From: Prototheca cutis
Taxonomy: Eukaryota > Chlorophyta > Trebouxiophyceae > Chlorellales > Chlorellaceae
Assembly (NCBI GenBank): GCA_002897115.2
Contig: BCIH01000010.1
Coordinates: 684,288 to 748,287, forward strand
DNA: 64,000 bases
Reading direction: 5' to 3'
Below, piece after piece: positions 36,771 through 49,500 of this stretch. The position numbers and the translations under genes were made by a program. The first letter of the stretch is position 1. Every line of letters starts with the position of its first letter. The notes under the pieces are model-generated. The model ran no database searches, was not told where the DNA came from, and saw nothing but the letters and a program-made list of their open reading frames with translations.

Positions 36771-36775
36771 TGTAA
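36771..36775 (+). terminator. TGTAA polyadenylation signal of the coiled-coil gene
   Basis: TGTAA 42 bases after the stop at 36729, the expected place for the green-algal poly(A) signal. Confidence 0.65.
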
Positions 36776-36949
36776 CGACATTCAAAAAAGCCCTTTGAAA
36801 TCAATGCAAGACGCTCGCGCATCCGGCACCGGGAATAAAACTAATCCATTCATCCGTCTGTCAGACCGTCAGTGCATGTGAAGGGTCATGAGTCTCGCCA
36901 GGTTTGCATGCGGGGGGACAATAGCGTGCACAGAAGATGCCCCTTTCCT

Positions 36950-39900
36950 TTAGACCCAGGCACGCCTCCGCACGGGACTGTGGGCCGGCAGGCTGGGCTT
37001 GTCGCCTGGTCGGGAGCCAGCAGGTTGGAAGGGCACCTCTGCCGCCCGGGCAGTGTTGGGAGCAGACGTCGACTGCGCCGCCGCCCGTGGGCCGCGAACC
37101 TCCCGTGCCGACAGCGGCGGCGCTGCTGGGGCCCCACCGCCACGCCTGGCTGCACTCGTCATTGTGGCGCTCGTTGTCGAAACACCANCGGAAACTGTGG
37201 AGCGTGCAGACCCCTCGCCACCAAGCACCCCCGGCCCATTGGCGGCCACGCCTGTCATGCTGAGGGAGTCTCGGCCCGCCACACGCTCTGTTTCTTGCGA
37301 AGATCCTCGGGAGGGCTGCCGGCCCTTGGTCGCCGCAAGTCGAGCAGGCGAATTGCGATCGGAGCCATCGGCCGCCCCGCGGGCGACACCAGGCAACCCC
37401 CCCCTGGCACCAGCATTCTCCTCCTCGTCCATCGATGGACCGGGCGCAACGGTTGTACCGATGCCCTTGTCTGCAGCGATGCCCACTTCAACAGGAGCGA
37501 CAACTGGTGGAACCAGTATGTTTCTGGGTGACAGCACCGAAGGCTTTGGCGGCGCCGCTTCCCGTGGCCGGCGCAGCTGCTCTTCAATGGCCGCCTTCAG
37601 AGCCGCCGTTCGCGCCCGCGCTTGCTGGCTCTGCGCAAGATACTCCGCAGCAGGCGAGGCCGCCACGGCTTCCCGCTCGCTGCCAGATTCCAAAGGTCCT
37701 GTCGTCATTGCTATCGGCTGCACGACGGCAGGAGGACTCGTTGCGCGGAATGTGTTTGTCGGTGTCGGTGTTCCTGCGGCCTGGCCAGTCACATGAACCC
37801 CGCCCGCCGGCCGGCAATCGGCGGCCGAACGAGAGAGCAGCGCCTCCAACGCCTCGAGCAGCACCCCCTTGCGTCGACCCCGGCCGGCCTGCGCAGCCTG
37901 CTCATCGCCGCTGCCTGCAAGCAGCATGCGAAGCGTGGGCACCTGCAAGGTTGTATTGCTCATAGAATGGAGAATGGGTGAGAGATTGCAGTAGTGGAAT
38001 AAATGAACCCGTTTCTAGAACCCTCTCCAAGCACACACACACCGTGAGTCTGGGAAGGGTGGGGCGTCCTTGGGCCGCCAGTGAGCTGTTCAGCCAACCC
38101 AGCAAGAACCTGGCATGCTCTGCCTCAGAGGAGCTGAGCTGCCGCTGTTTCCCGCTGTCATGCTCGATGGGCAGCTGTCCAGCATTGTGTAGGATGCCGT
38201 CATCGTCGGCGCCATTACCCCGTGGCAGCAACCCGGCATGACCGGTGGTCTCCACCGGTTCTGACTGTCGTCGGCGCCGCCTAGGCTGTCGACGCCGCAC
38301 GGCGGGCGTCGCCATGGACGGCGAGTATGCAACATCGCTGTCGTCGTTCTCGCTTTCTTCTTCCTCCTCGGCGTCATCCTCTGAGGACCAGGACGTCGAG
38401 GATGGGCAGTCTTGCTCTGCTGCTGCTGGGTCACCGACGGACGCATGGCTGGTGGTGGGTTTAGTCATGCCCAACAAATCCGGCGCCTTGTCACCCTCAC
38501 CAGCCGCGCCAATCACTGCCCGGGCCCCCTCAGCGTCCTCGGGGTCGCTAGGCAACGGGCACAGCGCGTGCGACCCCGGCGTGGTGGCTGCGCTCTGTGC
38601 CGGCGACATGCTGCCTGCTCGCCGGCGGCGGCGGCGGCCCGACTGCAGCGGCGTGCCCTCCGACCCATCGATGCTGCCGGAGCCGGGTTCGTCGGCTACG
38701 TCCATGGCATCAGTGGTGATGGAGAACCGGCTGGTCCGACGGCTGTCCGGCCCAGCGCTGGTCCTGCCACGCAGCGGCACCGTCACTCGGAGTTGGTGGG
38801 GATTGTGGTGGCGAGAACCGGGGGGCAGGTCGTCAAGGAGATCTATGGCACCTTCATCCACCCCGCCAACATTCGCGCCGGGGTCAATTTCACCGTCGTC
38901 ATCATCATCATCATCCACATCGCCATCGTCATCATCATCATCACCACCTCCGGGGTCGCGGGCCATGGCTTCCAGCTGCGACAGGAGCACCGCGGCATCT
39001 CGCTCCGCAGCGTCGTCCGGGGCGGCGGCGGAGGATGCCAGCGACGGATCGTTATTTGCCACCAGCTCGCCACCACCTCGCGCGTTGCCAAATGCCAGGG
39101 GTGTCGTCGTCTCTCCCCGAGACGGCGTTGCGAGAATGATGGTGTCGCCATCGTTAATGTTTGCCGCTGCCCTGGTCGTCATATCCCCGTTGGCAATCAG
39201 CGCATCCGATGCACCGTCTTGCACACCCGATTCTCCAGTTGCAGCGCCACCATGGCTTTTCCTATCAACGAAACGCTGCGCCGCATCGGCACATCGCTGC
39301 TCAGCCTCGGCGCGGTCCTGCTCCGCTGCTTCCAGGCGGAGCCTCAGCAAGTCGATTTCCTCGCTTGCTTCCACCGCCGCGGCACCGGCCTCGGCCGCCG
39401 CGCGCCGTGCAGTCACCGCCGCGGCAAACAGGCCCTTCAAAAGCGCCCTGGCTTCAGATGCCCCACGCACCCGGTCCCAGCGCCGGGCGTCCGCTGCCCC
39501 TTCGCCTCGGGCTTCTTCGGCGGCGGCCAGCGCCGCGGATTTCGCCTGGGCCGCAGCGATGGCACGGCCGTGCGCGTCACGTGCGGCGATCAGCGCCTCG
39601 CGCCGTCGTTCTAACGCCGCCTGGCCCGTGCCCGGTGTGGCGACACCCGCCGGCCACCACCCGGGGTTGCGCAGCGCCGCGAGCTTGCTCTCCACTGCGC
39701 GTAGCTGCCGCGCAGCTTCCGACCGCTGTGCCACCTCGCCCTCAATCACGCGCTGCAAGTCCTGCCCGGCGGTGCAAGATGCCAGCTCTGATTCCAGCCA
39801 GTCCAGCTCTGCAGGTGTCGGCGACGGGCATGGCTGGGGCGGTGCAGGATTGCCAATGGACTCGGCATCAGCCGCACTCGTCGAGCCCTTGGCATCGTCG

Positions 39901-42900
39901 GCATCCCAGCCGTTTCCAGAGGGAGTTGCCGCAAAGGACACCATGCCCGACCTGCTCCGGGCAGTGCCGGGGCCCCCATGACTACTCCGGCCCTCGCCGC
40001 GGAGACCCTGCTGCCAGGCGGCCGCAGCACTGTTGGGCCCGAAACTGGTGCTGAGGAGTTTTGTTGCATCGCCAGTCACCTGCGGCGGCGGTGGTGGCGT
40101 GACGCCAGCGGGAAGAGTGATGGACCCCATCGCTTGAAGATCCTGTGCCACAGCCGCCGGTCCCGTGGCCCTTGCACGCCGGTCCTCCATTTCCTGTGGC
40201 GGGGGTGGTGTGATCCGGGATTTTGCATATGAGACGAGTGGTTTTCGCTGCTGGCTAGTAAACGGCCTGCCCCAAAGCCAGCCGGAATATAATAATAATA
40301 TAGCCGCCCAACTTTAAACAGCCAACATGCCTTGAGCCTGCGGCGGGCGGCTTCGGCTTCTTCGGTCTTGCGTCGGAGCACGGCGGCTTGCTTGTCCGAG
40401 AGCGCCTGGAGACGGTGCAGCTGCGCGGCAGCTGCGCGCTCACGCTTGCGCAGCCCGGCCACCTCGCGCTCGCGATCCTTTCGCCAGTCGGCGTGCTGCC
40501 GCGCCGCGGCTTCCGACCGCCGCTGCAGGGCAACTTTGGCCGTGCGGATGGCCGCGCAGTCGGCCCGCAACGTCTCGCACGTCCGCTCCGCGGCGCGCTT
40601 GAGCCGCTCCAGCTCACGCACACGTGCCTCGCGGGCCCGCAGCCTCTTGAGCTCGGCGTCGAGTTCTGCCAGGCGGGCAGCATGTGCCGCCGCGGCACGC
40701 GCCCGGGCCTCTTCCCCAGCTGCCGCTGCGCCCGCCAGTTTTTCTCGGAGAGCCCGCCGCTCGGCGAGCAAGGCATCTCGTTGTGCCGCGAGGTCGGCGA
40801 GCTGCTGGGAGTACGCCTCGTGCATGGCTGCGTGGCCCGCCACCGCCGCCACCGCGCGCTCCTTGCTGTCCAGTCGAGCCTGCAGGGCCAGCAACTGGCC
40901 TGCCAAGTCGGCGGCCTCGGCTTCGTGAGCGGCCTCAGCCGCCCGAATCAGTGCGTCCGCCTCTGCCGCGGTCGCACCTGGGGATCCTGCCGGGACACAG
41001 TCATCCTCATTTCCACAGTCCATGGCATCACCGTGACCGACACTGCCGTCCTGTGACTGCCCGCCTCTAAAGTGCTTGCTCACACCACCACTGGGCATGC
41101 CCGCCCCATTCAATTCACCCATGCCATCGCCATGCAGCCGCAGCGCCGCCAGTTGGGCCTCGGCATCGGCCATGCGTGCCTCTAAATCTTCATGCACCTC
41201 ATCGGCCGGGCGGGTTGCCAGCTTTCGGGCGGCTTCTGGGTCGGCCGCCGCCAGGGCCTCGGCCGCCGCAGCCCGAGCCTGCTCGGCCCGCACTGCCGCC
41301 AGCGAACTCGCTGCCGCGTCCGCGCACAGAGCGTCCTGCATTGGTTGTTGGGCTGTGGTTATCATCTGCGTCGAGTGACGAGGCGCCTGTCCATCACCCA
41401 TCCATCCATCCATCCAAAACGCATCCATAGCTCTGACCAAAAAGGCCCCAGCAGCAAGAACAACAAGAGCCCCCTTGACACAGACTCCCCTGCCCCCCCC
41501 CCCCCCCCCCCCCCCNNNNNNNNNNNNNNNCCCCCCCCCCCCCCCCCCCAAACAAAAATATTCACATCATATCCACTGACCCGTTCGTGGCGCAGGCGTG
41601 CGGCTTCGGCCTCGGCGGATCGCAGCTTCCGGACAGCGTCACGCAGCGCCGACGTCAGCACGTCTGTGCGAAGCGCCTGCGGGCCCTGCAAAACGCCGCT
41701 GTCGGCGTGAGCACCACCATTCCCAGGCGTTCCAGCTCCGGCACCGTGCTCTGCTCCAGCCATTCCCAGCGCACCAAGCACCCCGACAGCACTCGCGTGC
41801 GCGGTTTCCGGCTCGTATATGGCCAGTCTTGCCCTCAAACGCGAAGCTTCGGCACGAGCGACGCCCAGCTGCTGACGCAGGTGCGCTACCAGCGCGGCGG
41901 CCGGGTCGGCATTGACCACGGGGCGATTCCGGATGTTGCGCGCGCGGGCGGCGTAACGCAGCGTATTCAGGCTTTCCTCCAGGTTGACATCGGCGGGGGA
42001 CACGCAGGCAATCATCAGCGTGCGTGAGTTGCCGCCCAGCGAATCCTGCAGCATGCGCGTGAGTTTGGAGTTGCGGTACGGCACGTGCGCCCGACCCTCG
42101 CTCAGCGCCGAAATAACGTTTCCCAGCTCGCTGAGTCCACGATTGATGTCGATGCCCTCGTGCAGGCGCAGACCCGTTGCGCCCGTGCGTTTCAGCCGCT
42201 CCGAACCTGTGGAAGAAGAAGATGGCATGTGTTTCAATTTTTGTGTTTGTGTGCGTGCTGAAACAGACGAGGTAGAGAAATGCAGGCGCAAACAATACAA
42301 AACTGCTCCTCCATTTCAAACGACGACAACGACAGCAACGTGCCTGCGAGGTCGACCAGGTGGAGTTTGGCGCACAGGTACGAAGGCGGCGGCGCTGGTG
42401 CAGCGGGGTCTACGACTGCTGTCGCACCGCCATTGTCGTCGGCAAGTTGCAACGACCCATGCTGCTCATCACCAACCCCAGTAATGCCGTCACCATCGTC
42501 GTCGCGGCGCTGCTCGATGGTGATGGTGAAGATGGCGTGGGATCGGGATGAGCGCCGGTTCATGCCCGTGGCAGCCGTGGCCCGGAGCGTGGTCCCTGCG
42601 TCGAGCACCGCAGCCATCTCCTCGCGACTGCCCACCTCCACTTCGTTGGCCCCTGCGAGTGTGACCCCTTGGCCTGGGACCTCCCGGATGCGGATGCCCC
42701 CGGGCGGGGGTGGGGTGCCGCCGGCTAGCAGGTCCCTCACCTCATCGTTATGGATCTCCACGAATCCCACACGCAGTGTAAACTGCACCTCAGGGTGCGC
42801 TGCAATGTGGCCAAAGATGTCGTCCATGGCGCGGGGGATGACACCTGTCGTGGCCTCGTCGCGGCCCGCCGACTGGCCAAACCCGGCGCTGCCCATGGTG

Positions 42901-43524
42901 TGTGTCTTGCCGCTGCCCGTCTGGCCATAAGCAAACACCGTCGCGTTGTAGCCCTGGAACAAGCCGCCAACCAGGGGGGACACGCAGGTGCGGTACAGCT
43001 CCCACGACGGGCGCCCAGACCCACCGCCAAATACATGGTCATAGGTGAAGCGGTGCTGGCCATGTCCCACCTGTTGTAGATTGTTGGAAGGAGTGTTGTT
43101 CGGAGTGCTTTGGTGGGAATTTGCGAGCGTCCATGTGGTAGGGAGTGGAATCAAATCCCAGAGAATACAGCAAGAAGAGTAAGCACCACAGATCAGGCAT
43201 CAATCAATGGCCTACCACGGCGGCGGTGCAGCCCATGTTTGCCAAACACTCACCACCACGGCTCTGCACATCCATCCATGGCCATGCACATATGCAAAAC
43301 CAACCGATTAACCATGACCTAAAGAATGGCAGCCCTCCGAGTCCCCGCACCTCGGGCAGGCCGGGAGTCACGACCAGGATTGGTTCGCACCCCTCCGCCA
43401 GTTCCGGTTCGATGAGGGGTCGCACATGGACCGCCACGCAAACGCACTCCGCCTTTGGAGCGTCGCTTTCAGTCGTGCGATTGGTCAAGAGCCCCAGCTC
43501 TCGAGGGGAGCCGGGGCTGGTCAT
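36950..43524 (-). CDS. Kinesin-4 family motor (KIF4/FRA1-like)
   Basis: Plus-end microtubule motor; relatives act on spindle midzone microtubules or in wall-vesicle transport. Exon 1 (43351-43524) starts [15 protein letters not shown] and has [10 protein letters not shown]. Exon 2 (42344-43070) holds FTYDHVFGG, the P-loop [12 protein letters not shown], the kinesin-4 block [19 protein letters not shown], switch [14 protein letters not shown] and LVDLA. Exon 3 (41581-42206) completes [12 protein letters not shown] and ends the motor with [19 protein letters not shown]. Exon 4 (about 40331-41335) is coiled coil ending in the kinesin-4 motif [21 protein letters not shown] long tail follows from 40193 with Ala-rich coiled coil, an Asp run (38890-38950) and a last exon from about 37940. 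Introns 2 and 4 start with GC. The poly-G intron 3 contains a sequencing gap. Motor identity is certain, tail exons probable. Confidence 0.93.
41493..41549 (-). repeat. Poly-G tract with gap in kinesin intron 3
   Basis: C runs at 41493-41515 and 41531-41549 flank 15 N (41516-41530). On the sense strand this is poly-G. The N are an assembly gap in a homopolymer, so its true length is unknown. Confidence 0.9.
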
Positions 43525-44040
43525 GGAAGCGGCCCGGGGCCCTTGGCCCCGTTCAAGTCGTCCAGTTCGCCGGGCGCCGGAGTGCTGGGCCCGGCATCCC
43601 AGGCCTCCACTCCGCACGCTAATCCCCCAGTGTATCACTTGTTCTGAGCTGTGAGCGGCATGAGATCGCGATCGACGGCCTGTGGGACTCCCCAGCTCTC
43701 GTGCCCTGGGTTTCTCGACAGCCTCCCCGCTTTTTGGAATCGCGCGGTGGAAAGAGTGACGACAGTGTTTCTCGTTTGGGAACTGGGGCCCACACACCTG
43801 GCTATTGGGCAAAAGAAAACACGCAGATTCCCGTGGAACAGTGGTAAATCCAATGAAACGGAGACATGCAATTCATCAAATGGGGACGTCACCGTGTCTG
43901 GCTGTGGCCCTCGTGTCATCATACAAAGAGGTAGGGTTTCGGTGTGTCGGGTGCATGTTCCATGGCCTCTGGATCACCGGGTGCTGAGCATTGGTGCGGA
44001 GAGGTAGCTTGTCAGGGAACTGGCGGCAGCAATTGCCCTG
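43525..44040. other. Intergenic region between kinesin and MBD4-like genes
   Basis: Presumed kinesin promoter and 3' flank of the glycosylase gene. No supported coding or RNA feature. Confidence 0.5.
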
Positions 44041-46020
44041 CTACTCCATGTTGACCGCCTCTTGTTGGAACCCCATGCCCTGGCCTTCGGTCGCCAGCAG
44101 CCAGTCCCGGTACCGGCGCAGGTCCTTGTCCTCTGGCTTCACCTCGCGCCATTGACCCCGGCAAAAAATGTAGTACGCATCCGCAGCGTACTTGCCCACG
44201 CCATGCAGCTCCTGGGGGTCGGTCCACTGCACAGCTTGTTGTCGGTGGTGGCCATGGTGGGGTGGGGGCATTTTGCATGCGTGCACGTTTTGTCGGGGGG
44301 GGCACGGGGGAGTGGCTGGATTCCAACAACACACATAGGTTTCATCACTCTCAAACACGCAAACAAACAAGAGAATTCAAAAACATCCAAGCACCCTCCC
44401 CAGCACACACCTGTTTGTACAAGTAGTCGTGGGACATGCGTTGAATCATGACGGCCCGCTTATTGGACAAACCTAATCGTTGGATGAGGGCCTGGGTCCG
44501 GGCTGGGTGCGTGGCGGCGGCGGTGGCGGCATCGGGGCACAGCGCAAACAGCGCCGGCAGCACGCGCCTCACCGCCGCGGCAGTGGTCTTGTTGAGCAGC
44601 ATGCATGCCACCAGCAGGCGCCAGGGGTCAGGGTACAACTCCTCCTCGATCAGCCCAAAAGGGGAGGCCGGCGGCCGCCACAGCACCTGCCGCGGGTTGC
44701 ACGCCAACGGCCGCGGGCTGCCGCCCTCGACGGCCTGCATGGCGGGGAAGGGGTCAGGTCCAGGCCCGCCTTAACTGATGGGGCTTATCGTGCTGCAGCG
44801 TGCGTGCACGTGTGATGGGGGCATGCAGGCAGGCAAGCGGGTTCCAAGCGGGCACGTGAGAACGACGAGCCTTCTCCTGCCAGGAGAAAGGACAGGTGTC
44901 CCCAGTCACCAGCCCCCGGGTCATGTAGGTAGGTCCAACCTGCCTACCCAACCCCTCTTGCCCATCAGCAGCACGGCTGCAGGCCTGGCACGGCCGCTGC
45001 TTCCGGCAGCGACAGCCAGCGCGGGCTGAACCCGCGGCCCCACAGGCTCGGGAGAAGCCTCAGGGCCCGGGGGAGGTGGGGCAGTGCGGGGCCCAGCGCC
45101 GCAACAATCACGCCCCCAGCCGCGGACAGCGCAGCAAAGGCAAGCAGGAACGACAGGTGCCAAAACAGGAAGAAAAGGGCACCACGCCAGGGGCCCAAGC
45201 CCACCCTGCGAGCGCGCTTGGCCGGAGGCGTGGCGAGTGCTGCGGGCGGTGCCTGGCTGCTGCCAGACCGCCGCTTGCCGGCGGCATCCATGCTGTCTTC
45301 CAGTTGCCGCAGGAACCCCGCCACGTCTTGTGGCGGGGCATCCGTTTCATCCACATTCATCGGCTCTGCAGCTGTGCCCTCGCCCCTGGCCATTGACTGT
45401 AGTGACACCTCAGCATGACCATCAGAATGCAGGGGCCCGCCCCCCGCATCCCCGACCTTGCGAAATTTCCGGGGTGGCTGGGATGCATGCTCGGTGTCCT
45501 GATCAGGCTCACGCTTGGAAGCAGCGCTGGGTTGCCGGGTGCATGTCACCACAGAGCCTGCAGGGCTCCCACTACGCTCCTCCACCCGTCGGAACTTTGG
45601 GGGCGGCTGGACCGTCTGCGGGCTTGCAGGCGCCAGGCCTGGCTGTTCCTGGCTCTGCAGGTCCCCAACATCGCGCTTGTGCGATGGCTGCAAACGCCAA
45701 TACAATCATGCGAAGGGGTTTGGCATATTGGGCTAGCGCGCCCAGCACCGGATTGCTTGTTCCAAGAAGCCAGTCACACCCCCCCCCCCCCCCACCCACC
45801 CACCACCACCAGATGACTCCCCCTCCATCGTTCAGATGGTTCCTCTCACCTGGACTGGCCGCTTCGCTACGACGCCAGAGTCACTCTTTCTCCCTCGTCG
45901 TGGGCCCTGCATGTCATGCGTGACGCCATTGGCGCGGGAACGGCACCGCGCACAGCCCCTGGCGGACCATCGGCACTTGGAACAGCCAAGCTGGGCAAGG
46001 GCCCTCTCGCTGGTGCTCAT
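44041..46020 (-). CDS. MBD4-like DNA glycosylase (HhH-GPD) with N-terminal cysteine cluster
   Basis: Base-excision repair enzyme that removes T or U from mismatches with G. Four exons of exact codon length join in phase 0: 45850-46020, 45205-45687, 44411-44734 and 44041-44226, about 387 residues. Exon 1 has a cysteine cluster GCSKCRWSARGCARCRS. Exon 2 holds two related basic patches (PPPKFRRVEE and PPRKFRKVGD) and a nuclear-type KRARR. The catalytic part starts SPFGLIEEELYPDPWRLLVA and continues LNKTTAAAVRRVLPALF, LGLSNKRAVMI, DYLYKQ, the hairpin ELHGVGKYAADAYYIF and PEDKDLRRYRDWLL with the catalytic Asp, close to mammalian MBD4. No methyl-CpG-binding domain is present, as in plants. The apparent membrane segment around 45100-45200 is intron read-through. 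Joining exon 2 to exon 3 is inference. Confidence 0.83.
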
Positions 46021-46515
46021 TGCTTCCCGCGGCGCCAGCCCGGCCCATGCTCGGGCTGCCGCACCTCAGGACAATTTCATCATGAACATGATGATGCTGG
46101 GGGATGAATTTATCCACTGGGCCATTGTCCAATGCCGGAAAAAATAGGTCTCTCTCGACACGGCCCAGGATCGAGATCGCCTTCCGATCAGTCCCTGTGC
46201 GGCCCGTTCAGGCATATATGCACAACCACGCAGGCGTTGGGAGCTTGCCACAACCGCTTACTATCCCGGACTTCAATTCAAAAACTTGAGTCTCGATTCG
46301 ACGTATTGGGGAGGTGCCTTTCGCGCCGAATCAGTGGCCACATCCGCAAACTGGTGGAGTGTGGCTCGAGACAGTGTGTGCCCAGCTCGAGCGGCCACGC
46401 GGAGCTGCATGTGATGTTTCGGCGATGAGCATGCCGGAACCGCCATCGTAGATCAGCGCGGCATAGGCTTGCGGGAACTGCATGGCTCACGGCCTTGCTC
46501 CGCGGTGACAACGCC
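46021..46515. other. Divergent intergenic region between MBD4-like gene and BRM
   Basis: About 495 bases between two divergent start codons. No conserved frame. It should hold both promoters. Confidence 0.5.
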
Positions 46516-49500
46516 ATGACGGACGGCCAGCAGGGCGCCCGGCATAACGGGTTCACCCCCGCGCAGCTGGATGTGCTGCGGTGTCAGATTGTGCTGTACA
46601 AGCAGCTCAAGGACATCGCTAAGCGGCCCATCTCCGCGGAGGCACTCAAGGGGGCGATCCCCCCACCCCTGACGCCCGCCCAGCCCTCTGCACAGAAGCA
46701 GGAGGCCCCGGCGCCTGGCGCGCAGGCTGCGGCAAGTGGTGCGCACGATGCGACGCCGGCACCGAGCGCCAGTCAGGGTGCAGCTGCCAACGGGGATAAA
46801 TCCGAGGAGCAGTCCAAACCTGTCGCCAAGCCCGTGGTCCTGCGGGCGCAACAGGTCCGGTCACCTGTTTTGTGCTGTTGGCCTCGCTGGCAGGGTGGAG
46901 CACCTGATCACGGTTGCCTTGGAATGGGGAGTGCTGCTTCTGCATGATGGGAACCTGGCCACTTGATAGGACATTGATAGGACGACACGGTTTTGGTTAG
47001 AGCTGAGTGATTGATGAGTTGGTTGGCGAAAGGGGTTGATGAATGGCCAGGCGCACCCCCCTATTCTTGGCCATGGCTCGGGGAGCCACAGCCTTTCTGG
47101 CAATCCCCTCACCACGCTGTCGCCCATGCGTCCCTACTGCACACAGCGGGGCCCGCTGTACGAGGTGATCGACGGCCCTCCGCCGACCAACCTCAAGCTC
47201 ACGCACGGTCTGCCGGCAGTACCGCTGCGGACGAACATCCTCCCGCTCCTGCGAGCCGAGTACGCACGCATGCTCTCCAGGTACGTGTGTGGAGCGGGAC
47301 GGGGTTTTTTATGATTTTGTGTTTATGGCCGCAATGCTGTTGGCTCAGGTCGCATGATTGCTTGGGCTGACTGGCAATCGCCTGTCACACGCATGTGTCC
47401 TCCTTGGCGAGCTTTCGCTGCAACCAGTCCCTTTGTGAATGTGCATGCTGGCATTGCTACCAACAGCTACCACACATCACCGGATCACGGACCGGGCGCA
47501 GGCAGGAGGCACGGGTACGGGACACTGCAGTCCGCACGCTGGCCGACCCCACCTCCCTCCCCGGTTTTGCTTGGCGGCATGAGGATGACGGGAACGGGGT
47601 GGTGTCTGGCGCCTCTGCTGATGCGGAGGCATCGAATGCGGAAAAGCCCTACATCGTCGGCAGCAACAACAGCTACAACGTGCCTCGGGGCGTGGCGACG
47701 CTCCGATCCAAGGCATTAACTTTGCTCCCCCGGCAGCGCGCGCTGCGTGCGGCGGTGGAGGCGGCGCAGGGCGAGATCACCGGCATGGCGCCCGCGAAAT
47801 ACCGAGCGCTGCTGCGCTCGCACCGGGCGCAGCGGATCGAGGCCGCCCGGCGTGAGCTCGCCCGCCGCGCGGAGGCCGGCGCTCGACGCGCTCGAGACGC
47901 CAAGGCGCTTCGCGGCGAGGCGATGTCAGAGCGGGCGTCGGCTCTGAGGGATGCGCTGGCTGTGCGGAACAAGGGCATCCTGCGCGCGCACGAGCGTCTG
48001 GCGCGCGAGCGGAGCAAGGCGCGTGGCGACGACCGTGCTCTGCGGCTCGAGGCCCTCAAGGCGCATGACTTTGAGGCGTACCAGGAGTTGCTGCGCGCGC
48101 AGCAGGCTGGTGCGGGCGGCACGGGGGCGGGTGAACGATACGAGGCCATTTCCAAGTTTTTGAGGGACACCGAAGACTACCTCCTGCGCCTGGCGGGGAA
48201 GATTGCCGGGGTCAAGCTGTCCGCGGAGGTGTCCAAGGCCACAGCCGACGCCATCGTCCGCGCCCGGGCCCAGGGTTTGAGCGAGGAAGAGGTCCAAGCC
48301 GCCGCGCACGGCGCTGCGCAGGAAGCCGCAGGCAGCTCCGCCGCTAGGTTGCATGGCGGTGATCAGGGTTCCGGCGCTGGTGAAGGCGGCGACAATGACA
48401 ACCGCGGCGACGGCACCACCACAGCAACGGCGACTCAGCTGGACGCGCGGTCACGGTACTACGAGATGGCGCACAGCACGCGCGAGGTCATCGCGACACA
48501 GCCGGCGCTGCTTCGGCCCCCGGGGGGGGCACAGCTGCGCGAATACCAGCTTGTCGGTCTGCAGTGGATGGTGAGCCTGTACAACAACCACTTGAACGGC
48601 ATTCTGGCCGACGAGATGGGTCTGGGCAAGACGGTGCAGGTCATGGCCCTCATCGCGTACCTCATGGAGCACAAGTCCAACTACGGCCCGCACCTGATCA
48701 TCGTGCCCAACGCCGTGCTGGTCAACTGGAAGGCCGAGCTGACGCAGTGGCTCCCGGCCGCGCGGTGCGTGTTCTACGTGGGCGCCCGCGACGAGCGCGC
48801 GCGGCGCTATGCGCAGGAAGTTCAGTCTCTCCAATTCAACATCCTGGTGACGACATACGAGTTCATCATGCGGGACCGCGCGCGCTTGGCCAAGATCGAC
48901 TGGCAGTACATCATCATCGACGAGGCGCAGCGCATGAAGGACCGGCAGTCCAAGCTCGCCCGGGATCTCGACAAGTTTTCCGCTGCCCGACGCCTCCTGC
49001 TCTCGGGCACACCGCTGCAAAACGATCTCCTGGAACTCTGGTCCCTGCTCAATCTCCTCCTCCCCGAGGTGTTTGACGACCGCCGCGTGTTTGCAGAATG
49101 GTTTGGAGATTCGGGGCCCGGCGGCCCGGGCGACGGCGACGACTGGCTGGAAAAGGAGAAGCGTGTCGTCNTCATCCACCGTCTCCATCAAATCCTCGAG
49201 CCTTTCATGCTCCGACGCCAGGCATGTTCCTGGCGTTTGTCACTTAGTTGCTTGTCCGGCAGGCTTGGTTTGGGTTCGGGCAGGGAGGTGGTGGTGGTGG
49301 GGATCTCAGACAGAAAGACGTGCATGCAATGAATGAATGAAATCGTCAAGTCCAAACGCAATGCACTTTGCCCAGGTGGAGGATGTGGAGAGCAAGCTGC
49401 CGCCAAAGGTGTCGATGACGGTGCGGGTGCCGATGTCGCCGTACCAGGCGGCCGTCTACGACTGGGTCAAGTGCACGGGCACGCTGCGCCTGGACCCCAG

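Noticed and set aside
38245..39981. Plus-strand open frame of 578 residues, Ser/Ala-rich
   Set aside because: It is the exact antisense of the kinesin tail exon; GC-rich codons leave the opposite strand open. No motif and no start context.
44965..45204. Apparent membrane protein C terminus (LFFLFWHLSFLLAF) on the minus strand
   Set aside because: A GT donor at 45204 in phase 0 and the acceptor at 44735 make this an intron of the MBD4-like gene; the hydrophobic residues come from T-rich intron sequence.
47477..48354. Minus-strand open frames opposite the BRM N-terminal half
   Set aside because: Antisense shadows of a verified coding exon; Arg/Ala/Ser composition only.
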